Origin: Apium graveolens
Lineage: Eukaryota > Streptophyta > Magnoliopsida > Apiales > Apiaceae
Direction: 5' to 3'
NCBI RefSeq assembly: GCF_009905375.1
Contig: NW_027417605.1
Coordinates: 86,519 to 150,518, forward strand
Length of the DNA stretch: 64,000 nt
Shown here: positions 51,850 to 64,000 of the stretch, piece after piece
How the letters are laid out: the number at the start of each line of letters is the position of its first letter
How positions within the stretch are numbered: the stretch's first letter is position 1
Notes under the pieces: model-generated
Databases searched by the model: none
What the model was told of the DNA's origin: nothing
Seen by the model: the letters and a program-made list of their open reading frames with translations, nothing else
Position numbers and translations under genes: made by a program

Positions 51850-53960
51850 CCATATCCATATATACAAAATCTACTCGGGATCCTCGACTCCCGGTTTTAG
51901 AAAATATTTTCACCTTTGGGTCCCTATACTAAGGGTATATGCAAGTTACCGCTATCCTTTAGCATAGGTATTATCAACTGAACCAACAGATATATATTCC
52001 AAGAATATGAAACAGGCATGCATATATACCATATCACATGCTACAATATATCGCATCATTTGCTAATTATCCAACATGCATCTATCGCAAGATAAGGCAA
52101 ATACATATATTCATCACAACAACAGTATAACAGATAGAATACTTGCCTGAGCGACTTGGGGGTGAGAAAGGCTCGGGACGAGTCTGATAACCTATAAACA
52201 ACAAGTAAGTTGGAATTAAACCAAAATCACTTGTAAATCTATACTTTAACTAACTTAGACTCTAACGCTTGTTTTGCGCTCACTGATTTGCTTAAGTCAC
52301 TCGGGTACCCTCGGCTCCACCATTTTTAATAATTTAACCTTTACGAGTTTTAAAGCGATTCCTTCGCGAGTGTCTTACCAACTGCCTAACACACTTACCA
52401 TAAATGTTTCATACATTAATTAACCCTTTTTGGTCTTTAACCTATGTTTCAAAGTAAGGCGAGGGGTAAGGGTTCGTTCGCGAAACGTCGTTACTTAAAA
52501 CGGCCGTTTCTCCTAAACCGTTCATCGGAATCGAATGAACTACATATCAAAACGAAGCTCGTAACATGAGCTATCTAAATATGGCAGTGGTCATAATCTA
52601 GCAGGGGGTTCTCGGGTCCTAATCCTATGCACAAAAACAGTCCAAAGAAAATCGGACGTTACGACGGCTATGTTTACGCGATTTCCCAAATTTTAAACCA
52701 TTCAATACCAACCACAAATCAACCCCAAATCAATCATACAACCAATATCCCTCCAAACCACATCATAACAGCCCCAACAAATCCACATTAACCATTTATA
52801 CTTATTCCTCACATGAACTAAAAGCTTTACTTAGGTTCTTTAACTAATTACCAAGATTTACAACTCCAACAATGCAACAAAACCAACTAATCTCTACAAA
52901 CTCAACCAAACTTCAACCAATCAAGCATCATGCTTCACATATGCTATATCAAACACATTCAATCCTAATTACTCAAAACTAAAGCTAGGGTTTGTAGTTT
53001 ATACCTTCCTTGGAGAGGTGGGAGGAGCTAGGAAGCCTTAAGAAGCTTTGAGAAGTCTTAAGAATGCTTGGATCTTCAAGAAAACAAGAAAACTTCAAGT
53101 TAAAAAAACTTGAAAACACTATTCATAGTCTTCTTCTTTGATTAAATGAAGAAGATTGAGAAGGAATTAATGGCTTAAACTCATGATATAGTCCTAACTA
53201 AGCATGAAGATGATTAGGGAATTATCTTACCAATTTAGGAAGCTTGGATCTTGGATTTTGAATTTCTCTTGCCTTTTGAATAGTGAAAAGCCGTGAGCAA
53301 TGAAGAACAAAGCCTTGGTTGCTTTTGATTTTTGATGAAAATGATTTTACTTGGCTTGGTTGATTGGTTTTTGTGCTTGCTTTAGTCAATTACCTTCTTG
53401 CCCTTGGATTTGTGTGGTTACAAAGCCACCACACCTCCTTCCTTCCCATGTCATCCTTATGTCATCCTCATGATGTCATCCTCACTTCCTTGTCCTCTTT
53501 CTATTGGTTGGATGACATCATTCCCACTAATCCCTTTGATTAACTTCCTAATCGTTTGCCTAATGACCGCTGATCTGTTATACGGTTCGCTTAACTTTCG
53601 TTTTCGTTTATCGTTCGAGGGATCATACCCGGTATCTTATTACTTAGGTTCCCTCAACCTTTCTCAATATATTATATTCCTTTTATGATCCTCTCCTATA
53701 ATCCTTTAATTTAAATCCTTTTATCCTGTTACCATTTTCTCAATTCTTTCCGTATCTAGTGGATTTCCGGGAAAAATCCAAGTGTTCAGAATTGGATTCT
53801 GACGATCTTTACATACACTTATATACCACATAGAGTACTAATAATATCCCATAAGATCAATAACAGAACCCCTACATAGCGTGGCATGAACAGTTTTCTC
53901 ATTCAGCAAAAACACTATTCATAAGGGTTTCAAAAATTTCCAAAAATTGGGGTTATTACA

Positions 53961-56900
53961 AATATGGTGAAGAGTGACTTACATGGTTGATTAGAGCCAA
54001 AATGTTTCCCAAAATTGACTCGTATAAAAGTGGTACCAAGAGGTGGTTAAAGGATGTTAAATTGCATGTAGATGATGTTAACATGTCAATTGTACCAATA
54101 TATGGTGGCAAGTGACTCTTATAGGGTGCCAAGTGACTCTAATATGGTGAAGAGTGACTTACATGGTTGATTAGAGTCAAAATGTGGCCCTAATTGACAT
54201 ATATAAAACTGGTACCAAGAGGCGGTTAAGATATGTCAAATTGCATGTATATGATGTTAATAGGTCAATTGTACCAATATATGGTGGCAAGTGACTCTTA
54301 TAGGGTGCAAAGTGACTCTAATATGGTGAAGAGTGACTTAAATTGTTGATTAGAGCCAAAATGTTTCCCAAAATTGACTCGTATAAAAGTGGTACCAAGA
54401 GGTGGTTAAAGGATGTTAAATTGCTTGTAGATGATGTTAACTTGTCAATTGTACCAATATATGGTGGCAAGTGACTCTTATAGGGTGCAAAGTGACTCTA
54501 ATATGGTGAAGAGTGACTTACATGGTTGATTAGAGTCAAAATATGGGCCTAAATTGACTTGTATAAAAGTGGTACAAATAGGTAGTTAAAGGATGTAAAA
54601 TTGAATGTATATGATGTTAATAGGTCAATTGTACAAATATATGGTGGCAAATGAGTCTTATAGGGTGCAAAGTGACTCTAATATGGTGAAGAGTGACTTA
54701 CATGGTTGATTAGAGCCAAAATGTGGCCTAAAATTTACTCGTATAAAAGTGGTACAAAGAGGTGGTTAAAGGATCTTAAATTGCATGTAGATGATGTTAA
54801 CATGTCAATTGTACCAGTATATGGTGGCCAGTGACTCTTATAGGGTGCAAAGTGACTCTAATATGGTGAAGAGTGACTTACATGGTTAATTAGAGTCAAA
54901 ATGTGGCCCTAATTGACTTATATAAACGTGATACCAAGAGATGGTTAAAAGATGTCAAATTGCATGTATATGATGTTAATAGGTCAATTGTACCAATATA
55001 TTATGGCAAGTGACTCTTATAGGGTGCAAAGTGACTCTAATATGGTGAAGAGTGACTTACATGGTTGATTAGAGCCAAAATGTTGCCCAAAATTGACTCG
55101 TATAAAAGTAGTACCAAGAGGTGGTTAAAGGATGTTAAATTGCATGTAGATGATGTTAATATGTCAATTGTACGAATATTGTGTGGCAAGTGACACTTAT
55201 AGGGTACAAAGTGACTCTAATATGGTGAAGAGTGACTTACATGGTTGATTAGAGTCAAAATATGGCCCTAAATTGACTTGTGTAAAAGTGGTACAAAGAG
55301 GTAGTTAAAGGATGTAAAATTGAATGTATATGATGTTAATAGGTCAATTGTACAAATATATGGTGGCAAATTAGTCTTATAGGGTGCAAAGTGACTCTAA
55401 TATGGTGAAGAGTGACTTACATGGTTGATTAGAGTCAAAATATGGGCCTAAATTGACTTGTATAAAAGTGGTACGAAGAGGTAGTTAAAGGATGTAAAAT
55501 TGAATGTATATGATGTTAATAGGTCAATTGTACAAATATATGGTGGCAAATGAGTCTTATAGGGTGCAAAGTGACTCTAATATGGTGAAGAGTGACTTAC
55601 ATGGTTGATTAGAGCCAAAATGTGGCCCAAAATTTACTCGTACAAAAGTGGTACAAAGAGGTGGTTAAAGGATGTTAAATTGCATGTAGATGAATGATGT
55701 TAACTTGTCAATTGTACCAATATATGGTGGAAAGTGACTCTTATAGGGTGCAAAGTGACTCTAATATTGTGAAGAGTGACTTACATGGTTGATTAGAGTC
55801 AAAATATGGGCCTAAATTGACTTGTATAAAAGTGGTACAAATAGGTAGTTAAAGGATGTAAAATTGAATGTATATGATGTTAATAGGTCAATTGTACAAA
55901 TATATGGTGGCAAATGAGTCTTATAGGGTGCAAAGTGACTCTAATATGGTGAAGAGTGACTTACATGGTTGATTAGAGCCAAAATGTGGCCTAAAATTTA
56001 CTCGTATAAAAGTGGTACAAAGAGGTGGTTAAAGGATGTTAAATTGCATGTAGATGATGTTAACATGTCAATTGTACCAGTATATGGTGGCAAGTGACTC
56101 TTATAGGGTGCAAAGTGACTCTAATATGGTGAAGAGTGACTTATATGGTTAATTAGAGTCAAAATGTGGCCCTAATTGACTTATATAAAAGTGGTACCAA
56201 GAGGTGGTTAAAAGATGTCAAATTGCATGTATATGATGTTAATAGGTCAATTGTACCAATATATGGTGGCAAGTGACTCTTATAGGGTGCAAAGTGACTC
56301 TAATATGGTGAAGAGTGACTTACATGGTTGATTAGAGTCAAAATATGGGCCTAAATTGACTTGTATAAAAGTGGTACAAATAGGTAGTTAAAGGATGTAA
56401 AATTGAATGTATATGATGTTAATAGGTCAATTGTACAAATATATGGTGGCAAATGAGTCTTATAGGGTGCAAAGTGACTCTAATATGGTGAAGAGTGACT
56501 TACATGGTTGATTAGAGCCAAAATGTGGCCTAAAATTTACTCGTATAAAAGTGGTACAAAGAGGTGGTTAAAGGATGTTAAATTGCATGTAGATGATGTT
56601 AACATGTCAATTGTACCAGTATATGGTGGCAAGTGACTCTTATAGGGTGCAAAGTGACTCTAATATGGTGAAGAATGACTTATATGGTTAATTAGAGTCA
56701 AAATGTGGCCCTAATTGACTTATATAAAAGTGGTACCAAGAGGTGGTTAAAAGATGTCAAATTGCATGTATATGATGTTAATAGGTTAATTGTACCAATA
56801 TATGGTGGCAAGTGACTCTTATAGGGTGCAAAGTGACTCTAATATGGTGAAGAGTGACTTACATGATTGATTAGAGCCAAAATGTTGCCCAAAATTGACT

Positions 56901-59752
56901 CGTATAAAAGTAGTACCAAGATGTGGTTAAAGGATGTTAAATGGCATGTAGATGATGTTAATATGTCAATTGTACGAATATTGTGTGGCAAGTGACACTT
57001 ATAGGGTACAAAGTGACTCTAATATGGTGAAGAGTGACTTACATGGTTGATTAGAGTCAAAATATGGCCCTAAATTGACTTGTGTAAAAGTGGTACAAAG
57101 AGGTAGTTAAAGGATGTAAAATTGAATGTATATGATGTTAATAGGTCAATTGTACAAATATATGGTGGCAAATGAGTCTTATAGGGTGCAAAGTGACTAT
57201 AATATGGTGAAGAGTGACTTACATGGTTGATTAGAGCCAAAATGTTTCCCAAAATTGACTCGTATAAAAGTGGTACCAAGAGGTGGTTAAAGGATGTTAA
57301 ATTGCATGTAGATGATGTTAACATGTCAATTGTACCAATATATGGTGGCAAGTGACTCTTATAGGGTGCCAAGTGACTCTAATATGGTGAAGAGTGACTT
57401 ACATGGTTGATTAGAGTCAAAATGTAGCCTAATTGACTTATATAAAACTGGTACCAAGAGGCGGTTAAGATATGTCAAATTGCATGTATATGATGTTAAT
57501 TGGTCAATTGTACCAATTTATGGTGGCAAGTGACTCTTATAGGGTGCAAAGTGACTCTAATATGGTAAAGAGTGACTTACATGGTTAATTATAGTCAAAA
57601 TGTGGCCCTAATTGACTTATATAAAAGTGGTTCCAAGAGGTGGTTAAAAGATGTCAAATTGCATGTATATGATGTTAATAGGTCAATTGTACCAATATAT
57701 GGTGGCAAGTGACTCTTATAGGGTGCAAAGTGACTCTAATATGGTGAAGAGTGACTTAAATTGTTGATTAGAGCCAAAATGTTTCCCAAAATTGACTCGT
57801 ATAAAAGTGGTACCAAGAGGTGGTTAAAGGATGTTAAATTGCATGTAGATGATGTTAACATGTCAATTGTACCAATATATGGTGGCAAGTGACTCTTATA
57901 GGGTGCCAAGTGACTCTAATATGGTGAAGAGTGACTTACATGGTTGATTAGAGTCAAAATGTGGCCCTAATTGACATATATAAAACTGGTACCAAGAGGC
58001 GGTTAAGATATGTCAAATTGCATGTATATGATGTTAATAGGTCAATTGTACCAATATATGGTGGCAAGTGACTCTTATAGGGTGCAAAGTGACTCTAATA
58101 TGGTGAAGAGTGACTTAAATCGTTGATTAGAGCCAAAATGTTTCCAAAAATTGACTCGTATAAAAGTGGTACCAAGAGGTGGTTAAAGGATGTTAAATTG
58201 CTTGTAGATGATGTTAACATGTCAATTGTACCAATATATGGTGGCAAGTGACTCTTATAGGGTGCAAAGTGACTCTAATATGGTGAAGAGTGACTTACAT
58301 GGTTGATTAGAGTCAAAATATGGGCCTAAATTGACTTGTATAAAAGTGGTACAAAGAGGTAGTTAAAGGATATAAAATTGAATGTATATGATGTTAATAG
58401 GTCAATTGTACAAATATATGGTGGCAAATGAGTCTTATAGGGTGCAAAGTGACTCTAATATGGTGAAGAGTGACTTACATGGTTGATTAGAGCCAAAATG
58501 TGGCCCAAAATTTACTCGTATAAAAGTGGTACAAAGAGGTGGTTAAAGGATGTCAGATTGCATGTAGATGATGTTAACATGTCAATTGTACCAGTATATG
58601 GTGGCCAGTGACTCTTATAGGGTGCAAAGTGACTCTAATATGGTGAAGAGTGACTTACATGGTTAATTAGAGTCAAAATGTGGCCCTAATTGACTTATAT
58701 AAACGTGATACCAAGAGATGGTTAAAAGATGTCAAATTGCATGTATATGATGTTAATAGGTCAATTGTACCAATATATTATGGCAAGTGACTCTTATAGG
58801 GTGCAAAGTGACTCTAATATGGTGAAGAGTGACTTACATGGTTGATTAGAGCCAAAATGTTGCCCAAAATTGACTCGTATAAAAGTAGTACCAAGAGGTG
58901 GTTAAAGGATGTTAAATTGCATGTAGATGATGTTAATATGTCAATTGTACGAATATTGTGTGGCAAGTGACACTTATAGGGTACAAAGTGACTCTAATAT
59001 GGTGAAGAGTGACTTACATGGTTGATTAGAGTCAAAATATGGCCCTAAATTGACTTGTGTAAAAGTGGTACAAAGAGGTAGTTAAAGGATGTAAAATTGA
59101 ATGTATATGATGTTAATAGGTCAATTGTACAAATATATGGTGGCAAATGAGTCTTATAGGGTGCAAAGTGACTCTAATATGGTGAAGAGTGACTTACATG
59201 GTTGATTAGAGTCAAAATATGGGCCTAAATTGACTTGTATAAAAGTGGTACGAAGAGGTAGTTAAAGGATGTAAAATTGAATGTATATGATGTTAATAGG
59301 TCAATTGTACAAATATATGGTGGCAAATGAGTCTTATAGGGTGCAAAGTGACTCTAATATGGTGAAGAGTGACTTACATGGTTGATTAGAGCCAAAATGT
59401 GGCCCAAAATTTACTCGTACAAAAGTGGTACAAAGAGGTGGTTAAAGGATGTTAAATTGCATGTAGATGAATGATGTTAACTTGTCAATTGTACCAATAT
59501 ATGGTGGAAAGTGACTCTTATAGGGTGCAAAGTGACTCTAATATGGTGAAGAGTGACTTACATGGTTGATTAGAGTCAAAATATGGGCCTAAATTGACTT
59601 GTATAAAAGTGGTACAAATAGGTAGTTAAAGGATGTAAAATTGAATGTATATGATGTTAATAGGTCAATTGTACAAATATATGGTGGCAAATGAGTCTTA
59701 TAGGGTGCAAAGTGACTCTAATATGGTGAAGAGTGACTTACATGGTTGATTA
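53961..59752 (-). repeat. 3777-bp-offset higher-order duplication
   Basis: About 2.0 kb at 53961-55975 recurs at 57738-59752, at a constant offset of 3777 bp. Markers are AATATGGTGAAG (53961 and 57738), TATAAACGTGATACC (54921 and 58698) and TGAATGATG (55691 and 59468). Similarity breaks off near 55975/59752. The left copy begins exactly at the LTR boundary, so it may have been cut there. Confidence 0.82.
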
Positions 59753-60799
59753 GAGCCAAAATGTTTCCCAAAATTGACTCGTATAAAAGTGGTACCAAGA
59801 GGTGGTTAAAGGATGTTAAATTGCATGTAGATGAATGATGTTAACATGCCAATTGTACCAATATATGGTGGCAAGTGACTCTTATAGGGTGCAAAGTGAC
59901 TCTAATATGGTGAAGAGTGACTTACATGGTTGATTAGAGTCAAAATATGGGCCTAAATTGACTTGTATAAAAGTGGTACAAATAGGTAGTTAAAAGATGT
60001 AAAATTGAATGTATATGATGTTAATAGGTCAATTGTACAAATATATGGTGGCAAATGAGTCTTATAGGGTGCAAAGTGACTCTAATATGGTGAAGAGTGA
60101 CTTACATGGTTGATTAGAGCCAAAATGTGGCCTAAAATTTACTCGTATAAAAGTGGTACAAAGAGGTGGTTAAAGGATGTTAAATTGCATGTAGATGATG
60201 TTAACATATCAATTGTACCAGTATATGGTGGCCAGTGACTCTTATAGGGTGCAAAGTGACTCTAATATGGTGAAGAGTGACTTACATGGTTAATTAGAGT
60301 CAAAATGTGGCCCTAATTGACTTATATAAACGTGATACCAAGAGATGGTTAAAAGATGTCAAATTGCATGTATATGATGTTAATAGGTCAATTGTACCAA
60401 TATATTGTGGCAAGTGACTCTTATAGGGTGCAAAGTGACTCTAATATGGTGAAGAGTGACTTACATGGTTGATTAGAGCCAAAATGTTGCCCAAAATTGA
60501 CTCGTATAAAAGTAGTACCAAGAGGTGGTTAAAGGATGTTAAATTGCATGTAGATGATGTTAATATGTCAATTGTACGAATATTGTGTGGCAAATGACAC
60601 TTATAGGGTACAAAGTGACTCTAATATGGTGAAGAGTGACTTACATGGTTGATTAGAGTCAAAATATGGCCCTAAATTGACTTGTGTAAAAGTGGTACAA
60701 AGAGGTAGTTAAAGGATGTAAAATTGAATGTATATGATGTTAATAGGTCAATTGTACAAATATATGGTGGCAAATGAGTCTTATAGGGTGCAAAGTGAC

Positions 60800-63675
60800 T
60801 CTAATATGGTGAAGAGTGACTTACATGGTTGATTAGAGCCAAAATGTTTCCCAAAATTGACTCGTATAAAAGTGGTACCAAGAGGTGGTTAAAGGATGTT
60901 AAATTGCATGTAGATGATGTTAACATGTCAATTGTACCAATATATGGTGGCACGTGACTCTTATAGGGTGCCAAGTGACTCTAATATGGTGAAGAGTGAC
61001 TTACATGGTTGATTAGAGTCAAAATGTGGCCCTAATTGACTTATATAAAACTGGTACCAAGAGGCGGTTAAGATATGTCAAATTGCATGTATATGATTTT
61101 AATAGGTCAATTGTACCAATATATGGTGGCAAGTGACTCTTATAGGGTGCAAAGTGACTCTAATATGGTGAAGAGTGACTTAAATTGTTGATTAGAGCCA
61201 AAATGTTTCCCAAAATTGGCTCGTATAAAAGTGGTACCAAGAGGTGGTTAAAGGATGTTAAATTGCTTGTAGATGATGTTAAATTGTCAATTGTACCAAT
61301 ATATGGTGGCAAGTGACTCTTATAGGGTGCAAAGTGACTCTAATATGGTAAAGAGTGACTTACATGGTTGATTAGAGTCAAAATATGGGCCTAAATTGAC
61401 TTGTATAAAAGTGGTGTAAATAGGTAGTTAAAGGATGTAAAATTGAATGTATATGATGTTAATAGGTCAATTGTACAAATATATGGTGGCAAATGAGTCT
61501 TATAGGGTGCAAAGTGACTCTAATATGGTGAAGAGTGACTTACATGGTTGATTAGAGCCAAAATGTGGCCTAAAATTTACTCGTATAAAAGTGGTACAAA
61601 GAGGTGGTTAAAGGATGTTAAATTGCATGTAGATGATGTTAACATGTCAATTGTACCAGTATATGGTGGCCAGTGACTCTTATAGGGTGCAAAGTGACTC
61701 TAATATGGTGAAGAGTGACTTACATGGTTAATTAGAGTCAAAATGTGGCCCTAATTGACTTGTATAAACGTGATACCAAGAGATGGTTAAAAGATGTCAA
61801 ATTGCATGTATATGATGTTAATAGGTCAATTGTACCAATATATTGTGGCAAGTGACTCTTATAGGGTGCAAAGTGACTCTAATATGGTGAAGAGTGACTT
61901 ACATGGTTGATTAGAGCCAAAATGTTGCCCAAAATTGACTCGTATAAAAGTAGTACCAAGAGGTGGTTAAAGGATGTTAAATTGCATGTAGATGATGTTA
62001 ATATGTCAATTGTACAAATATTGTGTGGCAAGTGACACTTATAGGGTACAAAGTGACTCTAATATAGTGAAGAGTGACTTACATGGTTGATTAGAGTCAA
62101 AATATGGCCCTAAATTGACTTGTGTAAAAGTGGTACAAAGAGGTAGTTAAAGGATGTAAAATTGAATGTATATGATGATAATAGGTCAATTGTACAAATA
62201 TATGGTGGCAAATGAGTCTTATAGGGTGCAAAGTGACTCTAATATGGTGAAGAGTGACTTACATGGTTGATTAGAGCCAAAATGTTTCCCAAAATTGACT
62301 CGTATAAAAGTGGTACCAAGAGGTGGTTAAAGGATGTTAAATTGCATGTAGATGATGTTAACATGTCAATTGTACCAATATATGGTGGCACGTGACTCTT
62401 ATAGGGTGCCAAGTGACTCTAATATGGTGAAGAGTGACTTACATGGTTGATTAGAGTCAAAATGTGGCCCTAATTGACTTATATAAAACTGGTACCAAGA
62501 GGCGGTTAAGATATGTCAAATTGCATGTATATGATTTTAATAGGTCAATTGTACCAATATATGGTGGCAAGTGACTCTTATAGGGTGCAAAGTGACTCTA
62601 ATATGGTGAAGAGTGACTTAAATTGTTGATTAGAGCCAAAATGTTTCCCAAAATTGGCTCGTATAAAAGTGGTACCAAGAGGTGGTTAAAGGATGTTAAA
62701 TTGCTTGTAGATGATGTTAAATTGTCAATTGTACCAATATATGGTGGCAAGTGACTCTTATAGGGTGCAAAGTGACTCTAATATGGTAAAGAGTGACTTA
62801 CATGGTTGATTAGAGTCAAAATATGGGCCTAAATTGACTTGTATAAAAGTGGTGTAAATAGGTAGTTAAAGGATGTAAAATTGAATGTATATGATGTTAA
62901 TAGGTCAATTGTACAAATATATGGTGGCAAATGAGTCTTATAGGGTGCAAAGTGACTCTAATATGGTGAAGAGTGACTTACATGGTTGATTAGAGCCAAA
63001 ATGTGGCCTAAAATTTACTCGTATAAAAGTGGTACAAAGAGGTGGTTAAAGGATGTTAAATTGCATGTAGATGATGTTAACATGTCAATTGTACCAGTAT
63101 ATGGTGGCCAGTGACTCTTATAGGGTGCAAAGTGACTCTAATATGGTGAAGAGTGACTTACATGGTTAATTAGAGTCAAAATGTGGCCCTAATTGACTTG
63201 TATAAACGTGATACCAAGAGATGGTTAAAAGATGTCAAATTGCATGTATATGATGTTAATAGGTCAATTGTACCAATATATTGTGGCAAGTGACTCTTAT
63301 AGGGTGCAAAGTGACTCTAATATGGTGAAGAGTGACTTACATGGTTGATTAGAGCCAAAATGTTGCCCAAAATTGACTCGTATAAAAGTAGTACCAAGAG
63401 GTGGTTAAAGGATGTTAAATTGCATGTAGATGATGTTAATATGTCAATTGTACAAATATTGTGTGGCAAGTGACACTTATAGGGTACAAAGTGACTCTAA
63501 TATAGTGAAGAGTGACTTACATGGTTGATTAGAGTCAAAATATGGCCCTAAATTGACTTGTGTAAAAGTGGTACAAAGAGGTAGTTAAAGGATGTAAAAT
63601 TGAATGTATATGATGATAATAGGTCAATTGTACAAATATATGGTGGCAAATGAGTCTTATAGGGTGCAAAGTGAC
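60800..63675 (-). repeat. 1438-bp higher-order repeat, two copies
   Basis: Eight monomers are repeated, about 60800-62237 and 62238-63675. The offset is 1438 bp for CACGTG (60951 and 62389), GTGGTGTAAATAGG (61411 and 62849) and AATATAGTGAAG (62061 and 63499). A more diverged relative precedes it at about 59360-60799. Confidence 0.85.
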
Positions 63676-64000
63676 TCTAATATGGTGAAGAGTGACTTAC
63701 ATGGTTGATTAGAGCCAAAATGTTTCCCAAAATTGACTCGTATAAAAATGGTACCAAGAGGTGGTTAAAGGATGTTAAATTGCATGTAGATGATGTTAAC
63801 ATGTTAATTGTACCAATATATGGTGGCAAGTGACTCTTATAGGGTGCCAAGTGACTCTAATATGGTGAAGAGTGACTTACATGGTTGATTAGAGTCAAAA
63901 TGTAGCCCTAATTGACTTATTTAAAACTGGTACCAAGAGGCGGTTAAGATATGTCAAATTGCATGTATATGATGTTATTGGTCAATTGGTACCAATTTAT

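Larger units (their letters stand above)
42672..53960 (-). mobile_element. Long-LTR Ty3/gypsy element, degenerate, 3' LTR truncated
   Basis: The element lies on the minus strand. It has a complete 5' LTR (49824-53960, about 4.14 kb), a primer-binding site matching initiator-Met tRNA (49808-49819), a 5.5-kb interior, a polypurine tract (44294-44305) and a truncated 3' LTR (42672-44292). Pol remnants end in integrase and a chromodomain-like region, which fits a chromovirus, probably Del/Tekay-like; the clade call is inference. Most frames are broken, so it could only move with proteins supplied in trans. The satellite on its left is + and on its right is -. No target-site duplication can be tested because the left end is missing. 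Confidence 0.9.
49824..53960 (-). repeat. 5' LTR, complete, about 4.14 kb
   Basis: On the minus strand it begins TGTAATAACCCC (53960) and ends GGGGTGTTACA (49824), giving TG...CA ends with TGTAA/TTACA inverted termini. It is bounded inside by the primer-binding site and outside directly by satellite at 53961. The length is at the long end for plant Ty3/gypsy LTRs. It contains a 52-55-bp tandem repeat, an AT microsatellite and a 40-codon open frame on the sense strand. I could not place the transcription start or polyadenylation site. Confidence 0.93.
53961..64000 (-). repeat. Satellite block IV, - orientation, distinct subfamily
   Basis: About 56 monomers starting at AATATGGTGAAGAGTG directly after the LTR. 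Type-A monomers (GTAGATGATGTTAACATGTC) mostly alternate with types carrying GTATATGATGTTAATAGGTC. Variants not seen in block III are common: GGCAAATGAGTCTTATAGGG, AAAATTTACTCG, GAGGCGGTTAAGATATGTC, GAATATTGTGTGGC and a 4-bp insertion GATGAATGATG (near 55691, 59468, 59833). The block runs to the window end and contains no gene. Confidence 0.97.

Noticed and set aside
52794..52800. TATA-like TATAAAT on the minus strand of the LTR as promoter
   Set aside because: A single AT-rich match about 1.16 kb into an AT-rich LTR is not enough to call a promoter, and no independent start-site evidence is visible.
53961..53965. Target-site duplication of the LTR element
   Set aside because: The opposite end of the element is missing because the 3' LTR is truncated, so the pair cannot be compared.
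1..64000. CENP-B-box-like motif or telomere repeat in the satellite
   Set aside because: No convincing match to either was seen in the monomer on either strand.

Overview
The window is plant nuclear heterochromatin with no host gene. About 51 kb of the 64 kb is one tandem satellite family (monomer about 180 bp, AT-rich). The rest is two pieces of Ty3/gypsy retrotransposon. I infer a flowering plant from the long-LTR Ty3/gypsy element with an initiator-Met tRNA primer site and a chromodomain-like C-terminus (Del/Tekay-like chromovirus). The species cannot be told from the sequence, and I do not recognise the satellite as a named family. Its chromosomal position (centromeric, pericentromeric, knob or subtelomeric) is open.

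Layout, with '+' meaning the monomer reads AATCAACCATGTAAGTCAC: block I, + satellite, 1-21452; a 23-bp hairpin-like spacer, 21453-21475; block II, - satellite, 21476-24300; a Ty3/gypsy RNase H-integrase fragment, + strand, 24301-25825, still open for about 507 codons; block III, + satellite, 25826-42671; a long-LTR Ty3/gypsy element on the - strand, 42672-53960, with one complete LTR of about 4.1 kb, one truncated LTR and a degenerate, apparently scrambled interior; block IV, - satellite, 53961-64000. Coordinates of satellite higher-order copies are approximate unless called exact.

The satellite is organised on several scales. Each monomer contains three imperfect 21-bp sub-repeats. Monomers fall into three types (A, B, C), and A usually alternates with B or C. 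Groups of monomers are re-duplicated as higher-order units of 714, 1077, 1436, 1438, 1788, 2501, 2708, 3224, 3777 and 4026 bp. The 4026-bp unit is a clean tandem duplication. Block IV carries a subfamily not seen in block III.

The most notable structure is that the satellite reverses orientation three times, and each reversal has non-satellite DNA or a hairpin spacer at the breakpoint. The first (about 21.46 kb) is a true palindrome with mirror-ordered monomer variants. The second and third carry Ty3/gypsy DNA with truncated ends. The large element has LTR copies that differ at only about 8 substitutions in 1.62 kb, yet its protein-coding interior is riddled with stops. This suggests a recently inserted non-autonomous element.
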